From SVTX01 sp045658225 (lineage in GTDB: Bacteria > Bacillota > Clostridia > Oscillospirales > CAG-272), in contig JAZOUO010000068.1 in assembly GCA_045658225.1 (NCBI GenBank), positions 1-64,000 on the forward strand: a stretch of DNA of 64,000 nucleotides, read 5' to 3'. The translations under genes and the position numbers were made by a program. The notes beneath the pieces are model-generated. The model had not been told where the DNA came from. It saw only the letters and a program-made list of their open reading frames with translations, and ran no database searches. How positions within the stretch are numbered: the stretch's first letter is position 1; each line of letters opens with the position of its first letter. Below, piece by piece: positions 42,238 through 49,925 of this stretch.

Positions 42238-42408
42238 TTTGTTGTATCCTCCTGTAATAAGTTTTTATTGTTTACAGTAATATATTACCATAAATTGGGA
42301 GATTTTGCAATATAATTTACAAAAATTTCCAATTGTAAGATTAAACAAAGTTTTTCACTAAAAAATGTAAAAAATATCCAATTTATAAAATGTAGACATT
42401 TTGCGACA

Positions 42409-42439
42409 AAAAAGCCTTCCATACAATGGAAGGCTTTTT
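42409..42439 (-). terminator. Terminator of the lon-to-rluB run
   Basis: A 14-bp stem AAAAAGCCTTCCAT (42409-42422) pairs with 42426-42439 around ACA, with T-run leftward. It overlaps the rluB stop codon. Confidence 0.9.
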
Positions 42440-43172
42440 AACATTCCTTAAGATATTTTACCTCATCATCAGTCAGCTTGCGCCACTTGCCGACGGGGAG
42501 TGTGCCGAGGGTTATGTTGCCTATGGCGACACGTGTAAGCTTTTGAATTTTTACGCCGTGAGTCTCGCACATCCTGCGTATCTGACGGTTTCTGCCCTCG
42601 TAAAGCTCAAACTCTGCAACCGTTGTTTTGTTGCTTTGCGCGAGGGTTTTGACGGTCACGGGAGCAGTTTCTCTGCCGTCGATAACTATGGGCGTGCCAA
42701 GAGATGCGACCTCTTGCTCGGACAAAACACCGCCGAGTGTGACGTGATAAATTTTCGGTATAGAGTGACGGGGGTGTGTGAGCTTGTTTGCGAGCTCGCC
42801 GTCGTTTGTGAGGAGCAAGAGTCCGTCCGAGTCCATATCAAGTCTGCCTATGGGGTAGAGACGAATACTTTTACCCGCGCTATCCTTGACGTCGCGACAA
42901 AGGTCGGTGACGTCCGCGCGACCCTTTTCGTCCGACGAGGTCGTCACGATTCCTCGCGGCTTGTTGAGCATTATACATATCTTCTCACCACTTGGCAGAG
43001 TGATACGCTTGCCCTTATATTCAACAACGTCGACCTCGGGGTCTATTTTTTGCCCAAGGGTAGCGATAACGCCGTTTACCTTGACGTTGCCTTTTTCTAT
43101 TTCCGCCTCGGCGGCACGTCGGGACATTACGCCGCAGTCGGTAAAAAATTTTGATATTCTTATACTTTCCAT
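42438..43172 (-). CDS. rluB: Pseudouridine synthase, RluB/RsuA family
   Basis: A 244-residue enzyme that forms pseudouridine in rRNA. N-terminal S4 RNA-binding domain (about 1-60): RISKFFTDCGVMSRRAAEAEI with KGNVKVNG. Catalytic domain: MLNKPRGIVTTS, then YPIGRLDMDSDGLLLLTNDGELANKLTHP with the catalytic Asp in GRLDMD, and EGRNRQIRRM near the end. Choice between RluB (23S) and RsuA (16S) is not decided by sequence alone. Last gene of the ten-gene leftward run, 8 bases after dacF. Confidence 0.93.
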   Translation of the reverse strand: MESIRISKFFTDCGVMSRRAAEAEIEKGNVKVNGVIATLGQKIDPEVDVVEYKGKRITLPSGEKICIMLNKPRGIVTTSSDEKGRADVTDLCRDVKDSAGKSIRLYPIGRLDMDSDGLLLLTNDGELANKLTHPRHSIPKIYHVTLGGVLSEQEVASLGTPIVIDGRETAPVTVKTLAQSNKTTVAEFELYEGRNRQIRRMCETHGVKIQKLTRVAIGNITLGTLPVGKWRKLTDDEVKYLKEC

Positions 43173-43180
43173 TATCCTGT

Positions 43181-44380
43181 TCAGTCGAATAGCGAGGCTA
43201 TCCGTTCAAAAAAGTTAGTTTTGTATTTTGTTTGCTTGACGCTGTTCTGTGCACACATAGGCGAGCTTGCGATAATCTCTCCGTCAAGGTAAAATATAAG
43301 CGAGCCAAGCTCCTCGCCCTGACTGACGCCATTATAATAAAAGTGCGGAAGCTCTATGACGTACTCAATTTCTCCGTGCTCGCGCGGCAAGATCAGCGAG
43401 AGGGTATCCTTGTTTGCTACCGTGACGGACTCACTCTCGCAGTTTACAAGCGGCAGGGCATGAGAAAATTCGCCCATTTGGCAAAGCGTGACCGACTCGT
43501 AGAGAGACGACGCGTAATCAAGAAGCTTTGTGTGGTCGCTCCAATCGGATGGGGCGTTCAGGGTGACGCAGATATATTCCACGCCGTCAATTTCCGCCGC
43601 ACTGACAAGACATCTGCCACTTTTCTTGGTAAAGCCTGTCTTGACGCCTATTGCACCCTCGTAGCTTTTAAGCAGCTTGTTGTGGTTGATAAGGACACGC
43701 GTGCCCTCGGTCTTATTTAGCGGAATGGTGGTTTTATATGTAGAGACGATCTTGCGAAAGCTCTCATTTTTCATTGCCTCGCACGTGATTATTGCCAGCT
43801 CCTTGGCAGTTGTATAGTGATTTTCTCCGTCAAGTCCGTGCGGATTTTCAAAGCTGGTGTTTTGAAGTCCAAGCTCGGCTGCCTTTTTGTTCATCAGCTT
43901 TGAGAAGCCTTCTATGCTGCCGCCCACCTCGATAGCAATAGCCGCCGCGGCGTCGTTTGCAGACTCCAGAAGCATTGCGTACAAAAGGTTTTCCATAGTC
44001 AGCTCCTCGCCTGCGTACAGATATATAGACGAGCCCTCAACTCCTACCGCCAAGGGAGATACCTTTACCGTTTTTTGCACATCGCACCTCTCAAGCGCAA
44101 CAAGCGCCGTCATGATCTTGGTGGTGGATGCCATAGGCATAGGCTTGTCACAATTTTTCGACCAAAGAGCCTCGCCGCTGGACGATTCAATCACTATCGC
44201 GCTCTGCGCAGATATATCACTCTGTGCGGGAATGTCCGCACCCTGCACAAGAGGCAGAGAATAGGTTGGAGAAAGGGGTTGTATGTCCTGCGAAAAAGCG
44301 CAGGAGACGAGAAACAAACACAACAGAGCCGTCATCAAAATAACGGCTTTTTTGAAATTATTTTTAAAAATTTTACGCAC
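43181..44380 (-). CDS. dacF: D-alanyl-D-alanine carboxypeptidase (DacF-like PBP)
   Basis: A 399-residue low-molecular-mass penicillin-binding protein of the PBP5/S11 group that trims pentapeptide in peptidoglycan. Signal peptide at residues 1-27; Cys27 in FLVSC could be a lipobox. Active-site motifs: SxxK in MASTTKIMTA, SxN in ESANDAAAA and KTG in GVKTGFTKKSGRC. A C-terminal beta domain (about 280-399) follows. GTG 44380 is chosen with CGGAGGG 6 bases upstream. Downstream of gerW, a context consistent with a sporulation-associated DacF role. Confidence 0.93.
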   Translation of the reverse strand: MRKIFKNNFKKAVILMTALLCLFLVSCAFSQDIQPLSPTYSLPLVQGADIPAQSDISAQSAIVIESSSGEALWSKNCDKPMPMASTTKIMTALVALERCDVQKTVKVSPLAVGVEGSSIYLYAGEELTMENLLYAMLLESANDAAAAIAIEVGGSIEGFSKLMNKKAAELGLQNTSFENPHGLDGENHYTTAKELAIITCEAMKNESFRKIVSTYKTTIPLNKTEGTRVLINHNKLLKSYEGAIGVKTGFTKKSGRCLVSAAEIDGVEYICVTLNAPSDWSDHTKLLDYASSLYESVTLCQMGEFSHALPLVNCESESVTVANKDTLSLILPREHGEIEYVIELPHFYYNGVSQGEELGSLIFYLDGEIIASSPMCAQNSVKQTKYKTNFFERIASLFD

Positions 44381-44453
44381 GACAAACCCTCCGAGCAAAA
44401 GAAATACCTTATAAAAGTATATTTGCCCGAAAGGTTTTTTATGTCATTAGAGA

Positions 44454-44870
44454 TTACTCACCTTGAGACTCGTCCTCGTCTTTAGCAAAGAGTGCCTTGA
44501 TCTTTGCGATGATCTCGGGGGAACGGTCGATAAGCTCAGAGAGCTGCTCGATGGGATCGGTGGGGTTCTTGAGACCGACGTTTACCATCTCTGCCTTGCC
44601 GTCGGGAGCAATGCAAAGGAATCCAACAGGCTGAATGGATATACCAGTGCCGCCGCCTGCGCCGAAGTTCTGGGGCTTCGCGGACGCGTCTTTGCTGTTG
44701 AAGTCAAGACCACCCGTAGCATAACCGACACAAACCTTGGAGATCGGGATTATGGTAGTGCCCGATGCGGTCTGAATGGGAGAGCCGATGACTGTATCGG
44801 CGTCGATGATGTTCTTTACCTGCGACAGTGTAGCCGCGATTACTTCCTGGAGCTTGTTTTCTGATGCCAT
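44454..44870 (-). CDS. gerW: Spore protein GerW (YtfJ family)
   Basis: A 138-residue protein. The family core is visible: IDADTVIGSPIQTASGTTIIPISKVCVGYATGG, then FGAGGGTGISIQPVGFLCIAPDG and a C-terminal IAKIKALF. In Bacillus GerW (YtfJ) is a spore protein needed for germination. Length agrees. It is preceded by a DUF2953 gene, the same neighbour order as ytfI-ytfJ in Bacillus. Good evidence for a spore former. Confidence 0.93.
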   Translation of the reverse strand: MASENKLQEVIAATLSQVKNIIDADTVIGSPIQTASGTTIIPISKVCVGYATGGLDFNSKDASAKPQNFGAGGGTGISIQPVGFLCIAPDGKAEMVNVGLKNPTDPIEQLSELIDRSPEIIAKIKALFAKDEDESQGE

Positions 44871-44909
44871 AACAAAAGTCCTTTCGTTTATATAAATAAT
44901 AAATTATTT

Positions 44910-45707
44910 TCAGCTTTTTTTGGTCTGTGGCTTGCCCTTTGACGTGGAGTTGCCATTGGAACTTGATTTGCTCTTTGTCACTGTGGTCGTAGTCTGCTGG
45001 GGTTGAATGTTGAGCCATTCGGTTATTGCTCGGACTATGACCTTGATAAGCACGCAAAGAATACCGAAAAGGTTCATAGAGAAGGACACTTTTATATCCA
45101 TGTCTATTTTTTCGGAGAGATAGTCGGGCTCAATGCATATGTCGGCATTTTTTTTGCCGTGTATGTGCGAGTTCCTGTCAAGAATCGCTATCAGTGAGTC
45201 ACACGCGGCGTATATGGTGTACCAACGCAGAGCCACTTGAGCCGCGTCGGGACCGCCGACCTTTATTTTTATGCGTGAGGTTTTTATGTGAAGATGTGAG
45301 AAAAACGTGGAGAAAAACAGTTCGAGAATGCCTGTGGCAGAGGTTATCATATCCGTCACAGCGGGACGACTCTCTCTTTTTTTCTTTCTGAGTGCTTTGC
45401 GCTCGGCACGTGAAAGCTTTGCATCTGCCGCGCGTTTTGCCTTTTTCTTTGCTTGTTTTTCAGCTCTCTTGGCGGCTTTTTTGGCTTCAAGCTTTTTTCG
45501 CTTTGCCTCTCGCCGCGCTATTTTTTTAGGCGTGTAGTCGGACAACTTATATTTCTTTTCCTTTTTGGGAAGGACATTTATTCTGAATCCAAACGCCCAA
45601 ATATTTAATTTTAGCTGGTCTGAAAGCTCAATATTTATAAAAATGCGTACTGAAAAGAGCAATATGAGTATTGCAAGAATAATTAAAAATGCAATTATAT
45701 ATATCAC
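44910..45707 (-). CDS. DUF2953-domain membrane protein (YtfI-like)
   Basis: A 265-residue protein with an N-terminal hydrophobic helix (about 2-20), a Lys/Arg/Ala-rich helical region (about 50-115), then a domain with TSRIKIKVGGPDAAQVALRWYTIYAACDSLIAIL and DICIEPDYLSEKIDMDIKVSFSMNLF, characteristic of DUF2953. A C-terminal helix follows. GTG is the annotated start, but it sits directly on the ribosome site, so the exact start is uncertain. Adjacency to gerW suggests a sporulation membrane role; function unknown. Confidence 0.82.
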   Translation of the reverse strand: MIYIIAFLIILAILILLFSVRIFINIELSDQLKLNIWAFGFRINVLPKKEKKYKLSDYTPKKIARREAKRKKLEAKKAAKRAEKQAKKKAKRAADAKLSRAERKALRKKKRESRPAVTDMITSATGILELFFSTFFSHLHIKTSRIKIKVGGPDAAQVALRWYTIYAACDSLIAILDRNSHIHGKKNADICIEPDYLSEKIDMDIKVSFSMNLFGILCVLIKVIVRAITEWLNIQPQQTTTTVTKSKSSSNGNSTSKGKPQTKKS

Positions 45708-45730
45708 TCCTCTCGTAAAATTCTTAATAT

Positions 45731-46378
45731 TTATTCAGTATCTTCTGCCTTTTCTGCGTTGTTCTCGATAGTCACGGTCGGTATCATCATACCAACCTCG
45801 CCGACAAGTCCGATGTTTGCGCCCTCGGTTTCACTTTCCACAGGGGCGGTGAACTCGCACTGTGGAAGCTCGTCAAGAGAGTTCAGTCCGAATACGCGCA
45901 AGAATTTTTCGGTCGTTGCGTAAAGCATAGGACGTCCCGGCGCGTCAAGTCTGCCGCAGCAGGCAATAAGGTTTTTGTCTATAAGTGAGGTCATTGCGTA
46001 GGACGAGTCAACTCCGCGCACGGAGTCAACGTAGGAACGTGTGACGGGCTGATTGTATGCAACCACTGCCAATGCCTCCATAGTGGAGTTTGAGAGGTTT
46101 CCGCCACGCTTTATGCCAAGCGCCTCGCGTATGTAGGGCATATATTCTTCCTTTGTGGAGAACTGGCAGGAGTCGGGGTACATAAGAAGCAGTATTCCAC
46201 GGGTGGAGTTGTCGCTGTTGTACTCCTGCGACATAGCCTCGACTATTTTTTTGACGTCGGGGATAGAGAGTCCAAGCACCTCGGAAAGTCTTTCATACGC
46301 AACGGGATGTCCCGCAGCGTAGAGAATTGCCTCAATAGCGCCCGATATATTTGTTAAAGTCATATTTTCTTGACTCAT
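45731..46378 (-). CDS. scpB: Segregation and condensation protein B
   Basis: A 215-residue winged-helix protein of the SMC-ScpAB condensin. Typical blocks: GAIEAILYAAGHPVAYERLSEVL, LLMYPDSCQFSTKEEYMPYIREALG, LSNSTMEALAVVAYNQPVTRSYVDSVRGVDSSYAMTSLIDKNLI and YATTEKFLRVFGL. Its ATG overlaps the scpA stop in ATGA. The partner SMC is encoded near the right end of this window. Confidence 0.96.
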   Translation of the reverse strand: MSQENMTLTNISGAIEAILYAAGHPVAYERLSEVLGLSIPDVKKIVEAMSQEYNSDNSTRGILLLMYPDSCQFSTKEEYMPYIREALGIKRGGNLSNSTMEALAVVAYNQPVTRSYVDSVRGVDSSYAMTSLIDKNLIACCGRLDAPGRPMLYATTEKFLRVFGLNSLDELPQCEFTAPVESETEGANIGLVGEVGMMIPTVTIENNAEKAEDTE

Positions 46379-47199
46379 ACCTTGACCTCGCTTTCACTGA
46401 AGATGTCAATTTGTTTGTTATCCGCGGGGGGGGCAACCCCAAATTCGCCTTTCACGTCGGAGGGGGGATTTTCATTTATCATAAATTTCGCTTCATCGCC
46501 CATAAGCGAGGAGATTCCACTGTCGTCGCCCGCAATAAGTATCTTTCGGGTCTTGATAAGCTCAAGAACACCAAGGAAGATTGCTATCATATCGTTGAGA
46601 GAAACCGAATCCTCGAGAAGCTCACGGAGAGAGGTCTCCTTTTTTCTTGACATGTGGCTGAGAATTCCCACTATCTTGACCTCAACGGGAACTATTGGCT
46701 TACTTATCATAGGCGTGAAGGTCTCGCGGTCGGGCATAGGACGGTTTTCGTTGTAGGTTATTATACGTCTGACTGCCAAAAGCAGACTTTCGGTCTCCTG
46801 ATCCGCGACAAAAGACTTATCTATTGATATTTCGTCGGTGTCCTTTTCAAGTCTGCCAGAGAAGCGAGCGTATTGCGGAAGCAGTTTTTTTGCGGCTTCC
46901 TTGGCTTGCTGATACTTGATAAGCATCTCAGCCAAGGCGGCTCTGGGGTCTTCTTCGTCCTCCTCGACCTTGGGGAGCAGCAGCTTACTCTTTATGAGCA
47001 TAAGCTCGCTCGCCATAACGATAAACTCCGAGGCAAGCTCCATATCGAGCGCCTGCGCCTGCGCAATATACTCCATATACTGCTCGCAAATGAGATTTAT
47101 CGGAATGTCCTCAATGCTGACTTTATTCTTTTGTATTAGGCTTAACAATAGGTCAAGCGGGCCCTCGAATTTTTCGAGGCGGTAGCTTAAAGCGTCCAT
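46375..47199 (-). CDS. scpA: Segregation and condensation protein A (kleisin)
   Basis: A 274-residue kleisin that bridges the SMC heads. Typical start EKFEGPLDLLLSLIQKNKVSIEDIPI and mid-region MASELMLIKSKLLLPKVEEDEEDPRAALAEMLIKYQ, with a C-terminal winged helix around LLEDSVSLNDMIAIFLGVLELIKTRKI. An additional low-complexity acidic tail ends the protein. Coupled to scpB by a 4-base overlap. Confidence 0.96.
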   Translation of the reverse strand: MDALSYRLEKFEGPLDLLLSLIQKNKVSIEDIPINLICEQYMEYIAQAQALDMELASEFIVMASELMLIKSKLLLPKVEEDEEDPRAALAEMLIKYQQAKEAAKKLLPQYARFSGRLEKDTDEISIDKSFVADQETESLLLAVRRIITYNENRPMPDRETFTPMISKPIVPVEVKIVGILSHMSRKKETSLRELLEDSVSLNDMIAIFLGVLELIKTRKILIAGDDSGISSLMGDEAKFMINENPPSDVKGEFGVAPPADNKQIDIFSESEVKV

Positions 47200-47223
47200 T
47201 GGGACCTCCAGTGGTGATTAGAT

Positions 47224-47940
47224 TCAGAGTAAAAGCTTGAAAAACAGAAGTTCAAAGGGGTATGCGACAAACGCCATTATTTTCTCCGCGATAAACGATG
47301 TCAGATAAACGCCGAAAACTCGCGATAGAATAATACTGATAACAAGAATTATTATAAAAGAGTATCTTTCATACTGCATAAGCTTGAAATACCACTTTGC
47401 AGGGAGGAATGCGGTGACGAATCTTGAGCCGTCAAACGGTGGCACGGGTATAAGATTAAACACCATAAATATAAAATTATACATTGCCGAAAGATTGAAG
47501 AACGAGTATATTATATAAAACAGGTTTGAGGCAAACTCTGTTATTTCAGTCCCCATCATTACCTTTGTGGCTATGAAAGCCGTGAGAGTGGAAAGGAACG
47601 TGCTTATAATACCTAAAATAAGATTTGCAAGCGGACCTGCGATGCCCGTGATAGCCATTCCTTTTTTAGGGTTGTCAAAGTTTCGCGCGTTTATCGGCAC
47701 AGGCTTTGCCCAACCAAATCCGAATACTATCATACAAAGTGTTCCAATAAGATCAAGATGCTTTGTGGGATTTATAGTCATACGTCCGAGGTTGAACGCA
47801 GTTCTGTCTCCCATTTTATATGCCGCGTATGCGTGCGCCGCCTCGTGACAGGATAGAGCAAAAAGCACTATCGGTACGGTTAACAGTATCTGAATTATCG
47901 CTATTTTTATATCTCCTGAGGAGAGAATAGAATAAAGCAT
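47224..47940 (-). CDS. Site-2-protease family membrane metalloprotease (M50)
   Basis: A 238-residue intramembrane protease. Zinc motif HEAAH in LSCHEAAHAYAAYKMGD, second ligand in PVPPFDGSRF (LDG-type), and four or more hydrophobic segments. No PDZ domain, so it belongs to the short YwhC-like group rather than RseP. Substrate unknown. Part of the leftward run between lysA and scpA, an arrangement common in Clostridia. Confidence 0.93.
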   Translation of the reverse strand: MLYSILSSGDIKIAIIQILLTVPIVLFALSCHEAAHAYAAYKMGDRTAFNLGRMTINPTKHLDLIGTLCMIVFGFGWAKPVPINARNFDNPKKGMAITGIAGPLANLILGIISTFLSTLTAFIATKVMMGTEITEFASNLFYIIYSFFNLSAMYNFIFMVFNLIPVPPFDGSRFVTAFLPAKWYFKLMQYERYSFIIILVISIILSRVFGVYLTSFIAEKIMAFVAYPFELLFFKLLL

Positions 47941-47977
47941 TATTATTCTCCTTGTATTTTATGAGGGATTCTCAAAA

Positions 47978-49276
47978 TTACAGGTCGTTTCTTACAATGT
48001 CCTCGTAGCTCTCGCGCCTGACTGCAACTCTTGCCACGCCGTCACGGACAAGTATCACGGGAGGACGGGGAATTCTGTTGTAGTTTGACGCCATAGAGTA
48101 GTTATACGCGCCTGTGACGAGAACTGCGAGAATATCGCCGCGAGATGCACGCTGAATTTCCATATCCTCGCCGATAAGGTCGCCTGACTCACAGCACCGA
48201 CCCGCAATAGTCGCCTTAAAATCACGGGGCATATCTGCGCGGTTTGCGATAAGAGCAGTATATTTTGACTGATAAAGCGCGTATCTGGGATTGTCGGGCA
48301 TGCCGCCGTCTATGGATATGTAATTCTTGAAATTGGGGATCTCTTTTACCGAGCCGACAGTGTAAAGAGTGATTCCTGCCGCCGCGACGAGCGAGCGTCC
48401 CGGCTCAAGACGTACCTGCGGCATCTCAATATCATTTTCCTTGCAGTAGCTCTTGACTACGTTTGCAATATCGGAAATAGCCTCTGCATAGTTTATTTCG
48501 GGGTCTTCGTCTGTGTATCTGACGCCAAGACCGCCGCCGAGATTGAGCTCTTTTATGGTAAGATCACATTCGCTTTTTATCTTTGCGATGAATTTTATCA
48601 TAATATCAGCCGCGTCAGAGAATGGCTGAATATCAAATATCTGCGAGCCTATGTGGCAGTGAAGTCCGCACAGCTCAACTCCTGCCATAGCGATAGCCGC
48701 CTTGACTATGCTCATAGCCTGACCTGTTTCTATCGCGCTTCCGAACTTTGAGTCCACGCTTCCCGTATTTATTGCCTTGTGGGTGTGAGGGTCGATGCCG
48801 GGGGTAATGCGGAGAAGTATTTTTTGTGTTATTCCGCGACGGACAGCCGCCGTGCTTACCGCGCAGAGCTCGTCAAAATTGTCAACGACAAATCTGCCGA
48901 CACCCATATCCATAGCGTCGGATATGTCGCGGTCGGTCTTGTTGTTTCCGTGAAAATAAATTTTTTCTGCGGGGAAGCCTGCCGCACGCGCGGTGTAAAG
49001 CTCGCCGCCCGAGACGCAGTCTATTCCAAGTCCTTCCTCTGCCGCGATTTTATAAATCTCCTTAAAGCAAAGAGATTTTGACGCGAAAAGAGGGAGCGCG
49101 CCGACACCGAAATTTGCCTCGGCGGCAGTAAGATATGTTCTCATATTTTCACGAATGACGTTTTCATCTATTATATAGGCGGGCGTGCCGAACTCGCGCG
49201 CAAGCTCTACGGTATCAAGACCGTCTATGGTGAGATGTCCTTTATCATTTGTTGATAAGTGGGGGTAAAGTATCAT
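47978..49276 (-). CDS. lysA: Diaminopimelate decarboxylase
   Basis: A 432-residue PLP enzyme that makes L-lysine from meso-diaminopimelate. N-terminal barrel with GTPAYIIDENVIRENM and PLP Lys in LPLFASKSLCF; HIGSQIFD; GGGLGVRYTDED; LEPGRSLVAAAG; and the Cys-containing CESGDLIGEDMEI signature. It works with asd in the same biosynthetic pathway. Length normal. Follows ysxC by 27 bases. Confidence 0.97.
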   Translation of the reverse strand: MILYPHLSTNDKGHLTIDGLDTVELAREFGTPAYIIDENVIRENMRTYLTAAEANFGVGALPLFASKSLCFKEIYKIAAEEGLGIDCVSGGELYTARAAGFPAEKIYFHGNNKTDRDISDAMDMGVGRFVVDNFDELCAVSTAAVRRGITQKILLRITPGIDPHTHKAINTGSVDSKFGSAIETGQAMSIVKAAIAMAGVELCGLHCHIGSQIFDIQPFSDAADIMIKFIAKIKSECDLTIKELNLGGGLGVRYTDEDPEINYAEAISDIANVVKSYCKENDIEMPQVRLEPGRSLVAAAGITLYTVGSVKEIPNFKNYISIDGGMPDNPRYALYQSKYTALIANRADMPRDFKATIAGRCCESGDLIGEDMEIQRASRGDILAVLVTGAYNYSMASNYNRIPRPPVILVRDGVARVAVRRESYEDIVRNDL

Positions 49277-49303
49277 AATAAATTCCTTTTGTAGATTAAC
49301 TCT

Positions 49304-49912
49304 TTAGAGTTTAACTCCCGTAAGCTTTGATATTTCAGACCAAAGCTCTGATTTGCCCTCGCCCTTGAGAGAGGAGAAGGGGATTATGGGAGTGCCCTCA
49401 CGGATGAGAGGGTCGTTTGAAATAACGTCGAGATTATTTGCTCGCTCGGTCTTGTTGAGCTTGTCGACCTTTGTTATCACGAGTATATAGGGAATATCCG
49501 ATGCGTTCATCCAGTCTATCATCATAGCGTCGTCGTCGGTAATTCCGACACGGCTGTCAACAAGCTGAACTACGCCGCGAATAAGGTCGGCGTTTTTATT
49601 CTTGGTAAAATAACCGTCGGTGAGGGTGGACCATTTATCCTTTTCCGCGCGGTTTATCTGCGCGAAGCCGTATCCGGGCAGGTCGACGAGAAAGAGCTTT
49701 TTGTCCACCTCGTAAAAATTTACGGTAATGGTCTTACCGGGAGTGGAGGACACTCTTGCCAGAGATTTTCTGCCGAGAATTGTGTTTATGAGCGAGCTTT
49801 TTCCCACGTTTGAGCGACCCGAGAGCGCGATCTGCGGAATAGGGTCGGTGGGAAATTGACTAGCAAAGCCCGCGGTCATTTTAAGATTGGTGTTTTGAAT
49901 ATTAAGTCCCAT
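49304..49912 (-). CDS. ysxC: Ribosome-biogenesis GTPase YsxC/EngB
   Basis: A 202-residue GTPase for 50S assembly. G1 GRSNVGKSSLIN, G2/G3 SSTPGKTITVNFYEV and LVDLPGYGFA, G4 VITKVDKL, G5 SSLKGEG. Length is normal. Follows lon by 13 bases, as in many Bacillota. Confidence 0.97.
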   Translation of the reverse strand: MGLNIQNTNLKMTAGFASQFPTDPIPQIALSGRSNVGKSSLINTILGRKSLARVSSTPGKTITVNFYEVDKKLFLVDLPGYGFAQINRAEKDKWSTLTDGYFTKNKNADLIRGVVQLVDSRVGITDDDAMMIDWMNASDIPYILVITKVDKLNKTERANNLDVISNDPLIREGTPIIPFSSLKGEGKSELWSEISKLTGVKL

Positions 49913-49925
49913 TATGAGGCTCCTG